Of a stretch of 64,000 nucleotides of DNA, positions 9,293 to 19,952 are shown piece by piece. The first letter of the stretch is position 1. Every line of letters starts with the position of its first letter. The DNA is from Cyanobium sp. E1_MAG_00006 (lineage in GTDB: Bacteria > Cyanobacteriota > Cyanobacteriia > PCC-6307 > Cyanobiaceae), in NCBI GenBank assembly GCA_027488975.1, contig JAIYAQ010000005.1, positions 19,440-83,439 of the forward strand, written 5' to 3'. A program made the position numbers and the translations under genes. Below the pieces are notes generated by a model. It did not search any database. It was not told the origin of the DNA and worked only from the letters and a program-made list of their open reading frames with translations.

Positions 9293-10246
9293 ATGACGCA
9301 GCCGGGCTCCGACAACGCCACACCGCAACCGTGGTGCGCCGAGGCGCGGCTGCGCTTCCTGCGGCGGGGCGACCACACCGGCCATCAGGGCAGCGCCAGC
9401 TCGCCACTGAAGCTGCAGCGGGCCTTCCGTCAGAGCAGCGGCCATTGCGAGCTGCCGCTTCTGCATACGGCCGGCGGTCTGGTGGGGGGCGATGAGCTGC
9501 GGATCACGGCCGAACTGGAGCCCGGCAGCCGTGCCCTGCTCACCAGCGTCGCCGCCCAGAAGGTGTACGGCACCGTGGCGCGCTCCCGCCGCAGGCCCGC
9601 CGGCGCCTGGGCCCAACAAACGCTCAACCTGCGGCTGGCAGCCGGCAGTGATCTGGAGTGGCTGCCGCAGGAGCTGGTGCTCTATGCCGATGGGCTGTTC
9701 GAGCAGCAGGCCCGGGTGGAACTGGAGGCCGGTGCCAGCTTTCTGGGCATCGAGGTGGTGCGGCTGGGGCGCACGGCCGCAGGGGAAACGCTGGCCGCGG
9801 GGCGCTGGCGCTCCTGCCTGGAGATCCGCCGCAGCGGCCGCTGGGAGCTGGTGGATCGGCTCGAGCTGGGGGGCGAAAGCCTCACCGGCAGTCATGGCCT
9901 GGCGGGTGAGCCGGTGTTCGGCTCGCTGGTGTGGGTGGCGCCGCGGCCGCTGGCGGCCGGGGAGCTGGAGCAGCTGATGGCCGACTGCCGTGCCGACCGG
10001 CGCGGGTTGGAAGGGGAGATGGCCTGTGGCGCCCTTGAGCAGGGGCTCGTGGCCCGCTACCGCGGCCCCTCCAGCCAGGCGGCCCGCCACTGGTTCAGCC
10101 GCATCTGGCGCCGCAGCCGCGCATTGCGGGGCCTGGCACCACCGGAACTGCCGCGGGTGTGGCCGTTCCAGGAGCAGCCGTTCGCCAAGCACGCACCTGC
10201 TGCCGCGGCAGTGCCGACCGTCGGCCCCAACACCGGTTCACCCTGA
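9293..10246 (+). CDS. ureD: Urease accessory protein UreD
   Basis: Scaffold protein of the urease activation complex, 317 aa from ATG 9293 (MTQPGSDNATPQPWCAEARL). UreD stretches include GGLVGGDELRITAELEPGSR, TSVAAQKVYG, LEWLPQELVLYADGLFEQ and RYRGPSSQAARHWFSRIWR near the C-terminus. The frame is open upstream to 9065, but that part is Arg/Cys/Pro-rich and antisense to ureE, so I discarded it. It is first in the plus-strand ureDABC run. Confidence 0.95.
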   Translation: MTQPGSDNATPQPWCAEARLRFLRRGDHTGHQGSASSPLKLQRAFRQSSGHCELPLLHTAGGLVGGDELRITAELEPGSRALLTSVAAQKVYGTVARSRRRPAGAWAQQTLNLRLAAGSDLEWLPQELVLYADGLFEQQARVELEAGASFLGIEVVRLGRTAAGETLAAGRWRSCLEIRRSGRWELVDRLELGGESLTGSHGLAGEPVFGSLVWVAPRPLAAGELEQLMADCRADRRGLEGEMACGALEQGLVARYRGPSSQAARHWFSRIWRRSRALRGLAPPELPRVWPFQEQPFAKHAPAAAAVPTVGPNTGSP

Positions 10247-10283
10247 ACCTGACCAGGGCCACCACCCCTGCCAAAGTGAATGA

Positions 10284-10586
10284 ATGCTCCTCACGCCTCA
10301 GGAAAAGGACAAACTGCTGATCGTCACCGCCGCCCTGCTGGCGGAGCGGCGGCTGAACCGCGGCCTGAAGCTGAACCACCCGGAGGCGGTGGCCTGGCTG
10401 AGCTTTCTCGTGCTGGAAGGCGCACGCGACGGCAGGAGCGTGGCCGACCTGATGGCCGAGGGCACAACCTGGCTCACTCGTGAGCAGGTGATGGAGGGGG
10501 TGCCGGAGCTGGTGCACGAGGTGCAGATCGAAGCGGTCTTCACCGATGGCACCAAGCTCGTCACCCTGCACGAGCCGATCCGCTGA
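10284..10586 (+). CDS. ureA: Urease gamma subunit UreA
   Basis: Smallest structural subunit of the urease (UreABC)3 enzyme, which hydrolyses urea to ammonia and carbamate. It is 100 aa, the usual length, starting [20 protein letters not shown]. It has the conserved [20 protein letters not shown] and a C-terminal [20 protein letters not shown]. It starts 37 bp after ureD and ends 4 bp before ureB. Confidence 0.98.
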   Translation: MLLTPQEKDKLLIVTAALLAERRLNRGLKLNHPEAVAWLSFLVLEGARDGRSVADLMAEGTTWLTREQVMEGVPELVHEVQIEAVFTDGTKLVTLHEPIR

Positions 10587-10590
10587 GCCC

Positions 10591-10908
10591 ATGCCTCCCC
10601 TGATCCCCGGCGAACTACTTCCCGAACCCGGCGAGCTGGAGCTCAATGCCGGCCGGCCGGTCACCACCGTGCTGGTGGCCAACCGCGGAGACCGTCCGGT
10701 GCAGGTGGGCTCCCACTTCCATTTCTTCGAGGCCAACGAGGCGCTGGTGTTCGAGCGGGAGGCCACCAGGGGCCAGCGACTCGACATTCCCGCCGGTACG
10801 GCGATCCGCTTCGAACCCGGTGACAGCCGCGAGGTGCAGCTGGTGCCCTTCGCCGGAGCACGCCGCGTGTTCGGCTTCAACGGTCTGGTGAACGGCCCTC
10901 TCGACTAA
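10591..10908 (+). CDS. ureB: Urease beta subunit UreB
   Basis: Structural beta subunit, 105 aa from ATG 10591 ([14 protein letters not shown]). It shows the family stretches [20 protein letters not shown] and [20 protein letters not shown]. An open frame upstream of 10591 overlaps ureA and has no family likeness. It lies 4 bp after the ureA stop and 26 bp before ureC. Confidence 0.98.
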   Translation: MPPLIPGELLPEPGELELNAGRPVTTVLVANRGDRPVQVGSHFHFFEANEALVFEREATRGQRLDIPAGTAIRFEPGDSREVQLVPFAGARRVFGFNGLVNGPLD

Positions 10909-10934
10909 CGCGCGCTCCACGCACCCACCACCCC

Positions 10935-12647
<1,713 letters not shown>

Positions 12648-12661
12648 ACCAACGGCAGTGA

Positions 12662-12697
12662 CAGAACGGTTCTGAACCCTTTGCTGGGGACCAGCAA
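12662..12697. terminator. Two short hairpins between ureC and the convergent PilZ gene
   Basis: CAGAAC-G-GTTCTG occupies 12662-12674. A second, perfect 7-bp stem TTGCTGG-GGA-CCAGCAA occupies 12681-12697. Neither is followed by a T-run. The position between two convergent genes suggests a role in ending transcripts in one or both directions. Confidence 0.4.
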
Positions 12698-12698
12698 C

Positions 12699-13052
12699 TC
12701 AGCCGATGAGCTGCTCTGCCGGGTCAAGCTCCCGGCGGGCAGCACGGCGGCAGGGCAGCAGAGGTGGAATCGCCGCGAGTAGAGCATCCAAACCCACGCC
12801 GAAGGAGAGAACGAAGCCGGAGTTCACGAACCAGCGCAGCTCCCCATGCAGAAGATCCACACCGAAGCTCGGGTGCGGTCGCACATCGAGCCTCAAACGC
12901 ATCAGCGTCGTGATCGCCAGCTCAGGATGCTCGGTGATCAGCAGGCAGAAGCCGCCATTGCTGATGTCGAGGATGTCCGCCAGCGTCCAAGCGCAGGCTG
13001 GTGCGCCATCATCATTCAGCAGCTGCACCCCGATCGGACGACAGGCCTCCAC
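12699..13052 (-). CDS. PilZ-like domain protein (upstream paralogue copy, unclear start)
   Basis: The first usable start in frame is GTG 13052, giving 117 aa. The core ADILDISNGGFCLLITEH carries the D-x-S-x-x-G half of the PilZ c-di-GMP motif and aligns well with the neighbouring gene at 13371-13880. The other half, an Arg cluster (RVRRLHARAP), is encoded in the same frame upstream of the GTG. That frame stays open to 13199 but has no ATG, GTG or TTG. The gene may be 5'-damaged, use a rare start such as CTG, or have lost its N-terminus. It may have arisen by duplication of the neighbour. Confidence 0.6.
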   Translation of the reverse strand: MEACRPIGVQLLNDDGAPACAWTLADILDISNGGFCLLITEHPELAITTLMRLRLDVRPHPSFGVDLLHGELRWFVNSGFVLSFGVGLDALLAAIPPLLPCRRAARRELDPAEQLIG

Positions 13053-13370
13053 AGGGGCCCGTGCATGAAGACGACGGACACGCTGATGCTGCGGTTCCAG
13101 GGAAGTCGCAGCGGCGAAGTTGGCAAGCGGTCCAGAACCCAGGCCGCTGGACTGGTTCTGGTCAGAGAGATAACCGCCGGAGATGCTCGTGGAATGAATT
13201 CACCTCGGAGACCGAGACCTTCAGAGGCGGCATTACTGGGGTGCAGAGCCTGCTCGTCCGGTGGCGGCAATCGGTTCAGCTTAGTTAATCGATCTTATCG
13301 CTCATTTTAGGCCTCAAGCCAAGCCGCGTCGTCGTGCTTCAGCACATCGTCGCGAGGAGCTGGGCGACGG
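13053..13370. other. Gap between the two PilZ-like genes
   Basis: From 13053 to 13199 the minus strand continues the PilZ-like frame with its Arg motif but no standard start codon. From 13200 to 13370 I see no gene, tRNA or clear terminator. The sequence around 13270-13310 is noticeably more AT-rich than its surroundings and could hold a promoter. Confidence 0.4.
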
Positions 13371-13880
13371 CTAATCCGTGGTCCAGACAGCCTGGTTGGG
13401 ATCACGGCGCTGCCCTCGCCGCTCCATGGCCAGCCGGGGAATCGTTGTCAGCTGCGGCTCGAAGGACAGGCCAAGGGTTGAGAAGCTGTCGGCACTGATC
13501 CACCAACGGGTCTTCACAGTCACCCGAACCCAGGGGAAGTTGGGATGGGAGCGCAGATCCAGCTCCAGCATCTGGCCGGGCTGCAACTCCAGCGAACCGG
13601 TGATCAGCAGGCAGAGGCCTCCCAGGCTGATGTCGAGGATGTCGGCGAGCATCCACGAGCCGGCCGGCTGCCCGTCAGGGTCGAGGGGGCGCAGGGCGAT
13701 CGGCCGGCTGCCGGCCACGGGGTAGCGCTCCAGGCGCCGGTGTTCCCGTCCGTTCCAGTCCTCCCCCTCCGAATCCACCAGACGATCAGGATCGTCTTGG
13801 CGTCCGACAGCGGCGATGTCGTCGGGCGCCTGAGGCTTGTTCATCGGCCCGCTGATCGGCTCGCTCATGGTGCTGCACAA
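13371..13880 (-). CDS. PilZ domain protein
   Basis: A likely c-di-GMP-binding effector, 169 aa. It carries both halves of the PilZ motif: an Arg cluster EHRRLERYPVAGSRPIALRP (about residues 47-66) and ADILDISLGGLCLLITG (about 79-95). The N-terminal 45 residues are polar and acidic with no recognisable fold. ATGs at codons 1, 5 and 13 are all possible starts. It is divergent from the ATP-grasp operon (166 bp between starts). The window also encodes a GGDEF-EAL protein and a degenerate GGDEF protein, so c-di-GMP signalling is plausible here. Confidence 0.8.
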   Translation of the reverse strand: MCSTMSEPISGPMNKPQAPDDIAAVGRQDDPDRLVDSEGEDWNGREHRRLERYPVAGSRPIALRPLDPDGQPAGSWMLADILDISLGGLCLLITGSLELQPGQMLELDLRSHPNFPWVRVTVKTRWWISADSFSTLGLSFEPQLTTIPRLAMERRGQRRDPNQAVWTTD

Positions 13881-14045
13881 TCCTCCGAGAGATCAGCCGA
13901 TCAGACTTCATTCTGAGGCCGCCTGTCGGTTCTGCCCACTCCCGGGCCGGCGCCTGAATCCTGTAACAACCGCTGCCGGGAAGGTCTCCACCCCGCTGGA
14001 GGATCGTTCCAGCGAAGTGGCCTCGATCGGCCCGCGGACGGCCCC

Positions 14046-15500
14046 ATGTTCACCGACTACAGGCCCGGCAAGGGTTACGACGAATATTTCAGCTCCAGCG
14101 AACAGCCCCGCCAGGCCCTGCAGCCCCTGCTCGGCGCCCTCGGCGCCCTGGGCCTCGATGAGCTGAACCGGAACCACGCCGCCGCCGGCATCCTGCTCAA
14201 GCGGCTGGGGGCCACCTTTCGCCTCAACGATTCCGGCAGCCGCGGCGGCGAGCGGATCTTGCCGTTCGACCCCCTGCCCCGCCTGATCGATCAGGCGGAC
14301 TGGCAGCGGCTGGAGCAGGGGCTGATCCAGCGCCTTGAGGCGATCGATCTCTTCCTGGCCGATGTGTATGGCGATCAGAAGATCCTTGCCGACGGCGTGA
14401 TTCCGCGGGAGGACGTGGAAACCTCCCAGGGCTGGCGGCCGCAGATGCGCGGTTTCAAACCGCCACTCGGGCTCTGGTGCCAGATCTCAGGCCTCGATCT
14501 GGTGCGCGATGGTGCCGGCACCTGGCGGGTGCTGGAAGACAACCTGCGCTGCCCCTCCGGCGTGGCCTACTTCCTGGAAAACAGGCGCGTGATGAAGCGC
14601 ATGTTCCCCAGCCTGTTCGCGGGGCGCACGGTCCAGCCGATCGACGATTACCCCTCACGCCTGCTGCAGACCCTGCGGGATCTCGCCCCCTGGACCGATC
14701 GGCCGCGGGTGGTGCTGCTGACCCCGGGGGTGTTCAACAGCGCCTACTTCGAGCACAGCTACCTGGCCCAGCAGATGGGAATCGCCCTGGTGGAGGGCCG
14801 TGATCTGGCCTGCCAGGACGGACGGGTGTGGATGCGCAGCACCAGCGGGCTTGAGCCGGTGGATGTGATCTACCGCCGCATCGACGACGACTTCCTCGAT
14901 CCGGCCGTGTTCCGCTCGGACTCCATGCTGGGGGTGCGGGGCCTGATGGAGGTGTACGCGGCCGGAAGGGTGGCGATCGCCAACGCACCGGGCACCGGCG
15001 TGGCGGACGACAAGCTGATCTACGCCTATCTCCCTGAGATGGTGCGCTACTACCTCGGCGAGGAGGCGATCATCGAGAACGTGCCCACCTACCTCTGCTC
15101 ACGGGCGGATGATCAGGCCTACGTGCTCGCGCACCTGAGTGAGCTGGTGGTGAAGGCGGTATCGGAGGCAGGGGGCTACGGCATGCTGATCGGTCCTCAC
15201 GCCAGCGAGGCGGAGATCCTGGAGTTCGCCGACAAGATCCGCGCCAACCCGCGCAACTTCATCGCCCAGCCGACCCTGGAGCTCTCAACCGTGCCGTCCC
15301 TGAGTGAAGGCGAGCTCTACCCCTGCCATGTGGACCTGCGGCCCTATGTACTGCGGGGCAAGGAAGCCTGGGTGAGCCCGGGTGGGCTCACACGCGTGGC
15401 CCTCAAGCGGGGCTCCCTGGTGGTGAATTCCTCCCAGGGCGGCGGCTGCAAGGACACCTGGATCGTTGAGGAAGCTCCTGAGGAGACCGTCGCATGCTGA
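14046..15500 (+). CDS. Circularly permuted ATP-grasp protein (COG2308, DUF404/DUF407 type)
   Basis: Cytoplasmic 484-aa protein of the circularly permuted ATP-grasp type 2 family, predicted to form amide or peptide bonds using ATP. Recognisable stretches are FRLNDSGSRGGERILPFD (about residues 58-75), WRVLEDNLRCPSGVAYFLEN and AIANAPGTGVADDKLIYAYL. The substrate is unknown for the family. It is the first gene of a tight operon with the alpha-E, transglutaminase and DUF2126 genes, and its end overlaps the next start by 7 bp. In other bacteria this gene set is sometimes linked to the proteasome-like Anbu peptidase, which is not seen here. Confidence 0.92.
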   Translation: MFTDYRPGKGYDEYFSSSEQPRQALQPLLGALGALGLDELNRNHAAAGILLKRLGATFRLNDSGSRGGERILPFDPLPRLIDQADWQRLEQGLIQRLEAIDLFLADVYGDQKILADGVIPREDVETSQGWRPQMRGFKPPLGLWCQISGLDLVRDGAGTWRVLEDNLRCPSGVAYFLENRRVMKRMFPSLFAGRTVQPIDDYPSRLLQTLRDLAPWTDRPRVVLLTPGVFNSAYFEHSYLAQQMGIALVEGRDLACQDGRVWMRSTSGLEPVDVIYRRIDDDFLDPAVFRSDSMLGVRGLMEVYAAGRVAIANAPGTGVADDKLIYAYLPEMVRYYLGEEAIIENVPTYLCSRADDQAYVLAHLSELVVKAVSEAGGYGMLIGPHASEAEILEFADKIRANPRNFIAQPTLELSTVPSLSEGELYPCHVDLRPYVLRGKEAWVSPGGLTRVALKRGSLVVNSSQGGGCKDTWIVEEAPEETVAC

Positions 15501-16525
15501 GCCGCGTCGCCGATTCCCTCTACTGGATCAACCGCTACGTGGAGCGGGCCGAGAACATCTCCCGCTTCGTGGAAGTGAGCGAAGCCATGGCGCTCGACTG
15601 CCCGCCCGGCAGCGCCGAGCCCTGGCTGCCGCTGATCGATGCCAGTGGCGATCGCGATCTGTTCGATGAGCTCTACCCCGGCGGCGGGCCCCAGCAGGTG
15701 GTGGAGTTCCTGGTGCGTGCGGAAGCCAATCCCAGCAGCATCGTGAACTGCATCGCCTTCGCCCGCGAGAACGCCCGGCAGATCCGCGATGTGGTCACCA
15801 CCGAGATGTGGGAGCAGATCAACGGCCTCTACTGGACACTGCTGGAGAGCGACAGCTTCTGGCACCAGCCGCCGCAGGAGCAGCTGCGCGAGATCCGGCG
15901 GGGCTGCCAGCTGTTCTATGGGGTCACCGATGCCACCCTCAGCCGCGACCTCTCCTGGCAGTTCAGCCGCCTCGGACGCCTGCTGGAGCGGGCCGACAAG
16001 ACGACCCGCATCCTCGATGTGAAGTACTTCCTGCTGCTGCCCAGCCCCGAAGAGGTTGGCGGCGTGCTGGATGAGCTGCAGTGGATCTCGCTGCTGCGCA
16101 GCGCCGGCGCCTATCAGATGTTCCGCCAGGCCCAGATGGGCGTGATCACCCCGAAGGCGGTGGCGGCCTTCCTGCTGCTCGATCCGATCTTCCCCCGCTC
16201 AGTGCGCTACTGCCTGGAGCGCATCCACGAAACCCTGCAGGTGGTGCGGGGCCGCTCCGTACCCGGAGCACCCGATGAGCTGGAGTGCCTCAGCGGCCTC
16301 ACCCTGGCCCGCTGGAGCTACACCCATATCGATGAGCTCGTGGCCGGCGGGCTCCACGAGTCCATCGATGCCCTGCAGACAGATCTCAACAATCTGCATG
16401 AGCTGATCCACGAGCGCTACTTCGTGCTGCCAGGCTTCAGCGCCACGGCCAGCGTGGCCGTTGCCGCTCCCACCGCCCCTTCGGCTTCAGCCTCCAGTCA
16501 AGACCTGGCATGCGCGCCCGCCTGA
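15494..16525 (+). CDS. Alpha-E domain protein (COG2307, DUF403)
   Basis: An all-helical 343-aa protein that starts with the family signature MLSRVADSLYWINRYVERAE, followed by ARENARQIRDVVTTEMWEQI (about residues 90-110). Its role is unknown, but it nearly always accompanies the COG2308 ATP-grasp gene and a transglutaminase. The C-terminal 30 residues are Ala/Pro/Ser-rich and look disordered. The start overlaps the ATP-grasp stop and the end overlaps the transglutaminase start by 16 bp, so all three are likely coupled. Confidence 0.92.
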   Translation: MLSRVADSLYWINRYVERAENISRFVEVSEAMALDCPPGSAEPWLPLIDASGDRDLFDELYPGGGPQQVVEFLVRAEANPSSIVNCIAFARENARQIRDVVTTEMWEQINGLYWTLLESDSFWHQPPQEQLREIRRGCQLFYGVTDATLSRDLSWQFSRLGRLLERADKTTRILDVKYFLLLPSPEEVGGVLDELQWISLLRSAGAYQMFRQAQMGVITPKAVAAFLLLDPIFPRSVRYCLERIHETLQVVRGRSVPGAPDELECLSGLTLARWSYTHIDELVAGGLHESIDALQTDLNNLHELIHERYFVLPGFSATASVAVAAPTAPSASASSQDLACAPA

Positions 16526-17397
16526 TCCACCGGTTCGACTACCGCTACACCAAGCCCGTGCTGCTGGGTCCGCACCGCTTCTGCCTGCGGCCGCGGCCGC
16601 ACGGCTTCCAGCGGCTGATCGACTACCGCCTCGAGGTAAGCCCGGACCCGAGCCAGCTCTACGACCTGCTCACAGCCGGCGGCGACACGATCACCCGTGC
16701 TCGCTTCCTCGGCGAGACGCGCACCTTCACGGTGACCGCCACCAGCGAGGTGGAAACCTTCACGCCACCGCTGATCGAGGCCTGCCTGGATGAGGAGATG
16801 GCCCAGCTGCCGGTGGCCATCGGCCGCCTGAACCCCGACCTGCTGAGCAACCTGCAGGGCTGGCTGCCCAACGGCCAGCACGATGCCGCCGCCGTGGATG
16901 TGGCCCAGGAGGCGCTGATGGGCAGCGACGGTCGCAGCCTCACCTTCCTGCAGCAGCTGGTCGAGATCATTCAGGACAGGGTCAAGTACACCCAGCGCCA
17001 CGTGGGCCCCGCCTGGCCTGCCGGCCGCACCCTCAAGGAGCGGGTGGGCTCCTGCCGCGACCTGGCGATGCTGATGATCGAGTGCTGCCGCAGCGTGGGC
17101 CTGCCGGCCCGCTTCGTGAGCGGCTACCACCTGGTGGAGCCGAAACCGGAGCGTTACGACCTGCACGCCTGGACCGAGGTGTACCTGCAGGGGGCCGGCT
17201 GGCGCGGCTTCGACCCCAGCGGCAAGGGGGCGGTGGACGATCGCTACATCCCCGTGGCCAGCTCGTCAAAATCGGATCTCACCGCTGCCGTGAGCGGCAG
17301 TTTCTCCGGCCCACCCGGGGTGAAAAGCGAGCTGGACTGGCAGATCGAGGCCGAGATCCTTGATGCCATGAGCGCCCCGCTCGTGGGCGGCCACTAG
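16510..17397 (+). CDS. Transglutaminase-like cysteine protease family protein (COG1305)
   Basis: 295 aa. The N-terminal beta domain (RLIHRFDYRYTKPVLLGPHR) and the core papain-like fold match bacterial transglutaminase-like proteins. The full triad is present: Cys in GSCRDLAML, His in DLHAWTEVYL and Asp in RGFDPSGKG. It may be a peptidase or an amide-forming/cleaving enzyme acting on the product of the ATP-grasp enzyme. The C-terminal 40 residues are variable. In many bacteria such a domain is fused in front of DUF2126; here they are separate genes. Confidence 0.9.
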   Translation: MRARLIHRFDYRYTKPVLLGPHRFCLRPRPHGFQRLIDYRLEVSPDPSQLYDLLTAGGDTITRARFLGETRTFTVTATSEVETFTPPLIEACLDEEMAQLPVAIGRLNPDLLSNLQGWLPNGQHDAAAVDVAQEALMGSDGRSLTFLQQLVEIIQDRVKYTQRHVGPAWPAGRTLKERVGSCRDLAMLMIECCRSVGLPARFVSGYHLVEPKPERYDLHAWTEVYLQGAGWRGFDPSGKGAVDDRYIPVASSSKSDLTAAVSGSFSGPPGVKSELDWQIEAEILDAMSAPLVGGH

Positions 17398-17509
17398 AGC
17401 TGAGCCAGCTCACCACCGCACCGACAGGCGGATTGGTATCGGTTGCTGCTCCCCGGTGGTCAGCCCGCGCGCGATGACGGGGGGAATTCCATTCTGCGGC
17501 GACCCAGCC

Positions 17510-19597
17510 ATGACCGCCACGGCTCCAGCCCGCCCCCCCGCCTCGCCCAACGTGATCGCGGGCCCAAGCAGCGCCGATCTGGCCACGGCCAGCGCGCTGG
17601 AGCAGCGGCTGCAGCACGCCGGCGTGACCCTCACCATGGGCGGTGAACCCACCCTGGTGCCCGACGATCCCCAGGGAGCTGAATGGACCGTGGCGGCCGA
17701 CGGCCCCACCAAGCTGCGCTACGCCCGCGCCCTGGCGGCCGAACTCCAGCGCATCGCCTGGCCCGGCAGCACCCTGATCTACTGCCCCGGCAAGCGCTAC
17801 GACGGCGAAGTGAACCCCCGCTGGGCCCTGCGGCTGATCACCGGCCTGGATGGCCAGCCGGTGCTGCGCTGGCCCCAGGACCAGCCCGGCGGCACCAGCA
17901 CGGCACGGCCCTCAGCCGCTGAAGCCCTGGCCCTGCTGAAGGCCATCGGCTCGCACCTCGGCCTGGCGGTGGAACCCCTGCCCCTGCGCGATTCCGTGCA
18001 ACCGGATCGGCAGGTGTGGGCCGTGCCCCTCTCCTGCGAGGAGGGCCAGTGGCAGACCGTGGCCTGGCCCCTGGCGGAGGAACTGCGCGAGCTGATCCCT
18101 GCCCATGGTCCGGCCGGCCTGCGCCTGCCGCTGCAGCACTTTCCGGAGAACGCCCTGCGTCAGGTGCTCACCCTCGAGCTGGACGCCGACGGCTGGGGGT
18201 TGTTCCTGCCTCCGCTGCTGCGCGAACCGCTCCAGCGCCTGCTGAGCCTGATCGCCACCGCCAGCAGCGGTTGGAGCCAACCGGAGCTGAGCGGCGTGCT
18301 GCCCTACGACAGTCACGACCACTGGCAGGTGCTGGGGCTCACCGCCGATCCGGGGGTGCTGGAGGTGAACCTGCCGGTGTGCCACAGCTGGCGGGAGTAC
18401 GCCGACTGGATCGAGCGGCTGGAGCGGGGCGGCGCCGCCGTGGGTCTGCGCAGCTGGAAACAGGTGGGTGCGCGCATCGAGGGCACCGGCGGCGGCAACC
18501 ACCTCCTCTGGGGCGGGCCAAGCCTGGAGACCAACCCGTTCTTCACGCGGCCCGCCTGGCTGGTGGGGATCCTGCGCTACTGGCAGCACCACCCGAGCCT
18601 GGGCTACCTGTTCAGCGGCCGCAGCGTCGGCCCCGCCTCCCAGGCGCCACGACCCGATGAGGGCTCCGCCGGCCTGCTGGATCTGGACCTGGCCCACAGC
18701 TGCCTGGAGCAACTCCCGACCGGCGACCAGCGGGTGCCCATCGGCGAAACCCTGCGGCACCTTCATGCCGACCGCAGCGGCAATACCCACCGCAGCGAGA
18801 TCAGCCTCGACAAGTTCTGGAACCCCGCCTGGACCGCCGGCTGCCAGGGGCTGCTGGAGTTCCGGGCCCTGGAATCCCTGCCCCACCACCAGTGGACCAG
18901 CGCCGTGGCCCTGCTTTGGCGCGCCCTGGCGGTGCACCTGCTGGAGCCCAGCAACCGCCCCTCGGGCCTGCGGCCCTGGGGGGCGGCGCTGCACGACGAA
19001 GCCATGCTGCCCAGCGCCCTCTGGGCCGATCTGGAGCAGGTGCTGGCGGAGCTGGCGGCTGCCGGCCTGCCGCTCGATCCGGCGCCCTTCCGGGCGATAT
19101 GGGAGTGGCGCTTTCCGGTTCTGCTGCACTGGCGCGAGGGGGAGGCGGAGCTGACGATCCGCCAGGCGCTCGAGCCATGGCCGCTACTGTGCGACACGCC
19201 GGTGGAGGGCGGCAGCACCAGCCGCTTCGTCGACAGCTCCCTGCGGCGCTTCGAGGTGATCACCACGGCCGCCTTCCGCCAGCAGCACCGGCTGCAGCTG
19301 CAGGCACGCCCGCTGCAACTGCCGGCGGGCGACGCGGAACGCCCGGTGGCGGTGCGCTACCGCCAGGAGGCGCTGTTCCCCTGCCTGCACCCCTGCCTGC
19401 CGGTGCAGATTCCCCTGCAGCTCGATCTTCTGGCCGCCGCTGGCGGCCAGCCGCTGCGCAGCTGGCGGCTGTGGCAGGAGTGCGACGGTTTTGAAGCCCT
19501 CACCGCCGAGGAGGCAGCACCAAGCGCCTCTCAGCCCATTGCCGCACCGTTGCGCGGCGCCTTCCAGGACTGCTGCAGCATTGATCTGCGCCTGTGA
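17510..19597 (+). CDS. DUF2126 family protein (COG4196) without its usual N-terminal transglutaminase domain
   Basis: 695 aa from ATG 17510 (MTATAPARPPAS). Family stretches include VTLTMGGEPTLVPDDPQG (about residues 35-52), YCPGKRYDGEVNPRWALRL, VLPYDSHDHWQVLGLTADPG and GGNHLLWGGPSLETNPFFTR. The Gly-Gly-Asn-His stretch resembles an ATP/amide ligase-type site, but the biochemical role is not established. Relatives of about 1,100 aa carry a transglutaminase domain in front, so the gene looks split in two here. It lies 112 bp after the transglutaminase gene and ends the operon. Confidence 0.88.
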   Translation: MTATAPARPPASPNVIAGPSSADLATASALEQRLQHAGVTLTMGGEPTLVPDDPQGAEWTVAADGPTKLRYARALAAELQRIAWPGSTLIYCPGKRYDGEVNPRWALRLITGLDGQPVLRWPQDQPGGTSTARPSAAEALALLKAIGSHLGLAVEPLPLRDSVQPDRQVWAVPLSCEEGQWQTVAWPLAEELRELIPAHGPAGLRLPLQHFPENALRQVLTLELDADGWGLFLPPLLREPLQRLLSLIATASSGWSQPELSGVLPYDSHDHWQVLGLTADPGVLEVNLPVCHSWREYADWIERLERGGAAVGLRSWKQVGARIEGTGGGNHLLWGGPSLETNPFFTRPAWLVGILRYWQHHPSLGYLFSGRSVGPASQAPRPDEGSAGLLDLDLAHSCLEQLPTGDQRVPIGETLRHLHADRSGNTHRSEISLDKFWNPAWTAGCQGLLEFRALESLPHHQWTSAVALLWRALAVHLLEPSNRPSGLRPWGAALHDEAMLPSALWADLEQVLAELAAAGLPLDPAPFRAIWEWRFPVLLHWREGEAELTIRQALEPWPLLCDTPVEGGSTSRFVDSSLRRFEVITTAAFRQQHRLQLQARPLQLPAGDAERPVAVRYRQEALFPCLHPCLPVQIPLQLDLLAAAGGQPLRSWRLWQECDGFEALTAEEAAPSASQPIAAPLRGAFQDCCSIDLRL

Positions 19598-19714
19598 ACC
19601 GAGCCACCGGCTTCAGGTTGTGTTCAACAGGTTCACGTTTGATTGCGTGAGCAAAGCCACACAGGCCAGCCGCACCCAGCCAGATCTACAACCGGAATAG
19701 TTCGGAGCGGATCG

Positions 19715-19918
19715 ATGAGCGGGCACCTTCACCTGGTTGGCCTCACGACGGACGGATGCCGCATCGCCCGCGATGGCGGCGGTGGCTATGTGGTGAACCA
19801 CTCCGCTCAGGACGACAACTGGCAGCGGGTGGCCAACCTGCCGGCCGCCTATGCGGCCTGCGAGCTGTTCACCCAGCGCGACGCCCTGGCTCTTCCCCGC
19901 CGCCGTCAGCAGGCCTGA
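19715..19918 (+). CDS. Small conserved-looking protein, 67 aa, unknown function
   Basis: Begins MSGHLHLVGLTTDGCRIARD and has a GGGG stretch, a single cysteine and a basic C-terminus. Codon use resembles the neighbouring genes. I do not recognise a family. It lies 117 bp after the DUF2126 gene on the same strand and before a convergent cupin gene. A small peptide beside an ATP-grasp/transglutaminase cluster could be a substrate of that system, as speculation only. An upstream in-frame start at 19643 is less likely. Confidence 0.6.
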   Translation: MSGHLHLVGLTTDGCRIARDGGGGYVVNHSAQDDNWQRVANLPAAYAACELFTQRDALALPRRRQQA

Positions 19919-19952
19919 GCCCAGCCTGCAAGAGCCCCGCGCCGCCGCGCTC

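Noticed and set aside
14046..19918. Anbu proteasome-like gene expected with the ATP-grasp operon
   Set aside because: No protein in or near the cluster resembles an N-terminal nucleophile hydrolase.
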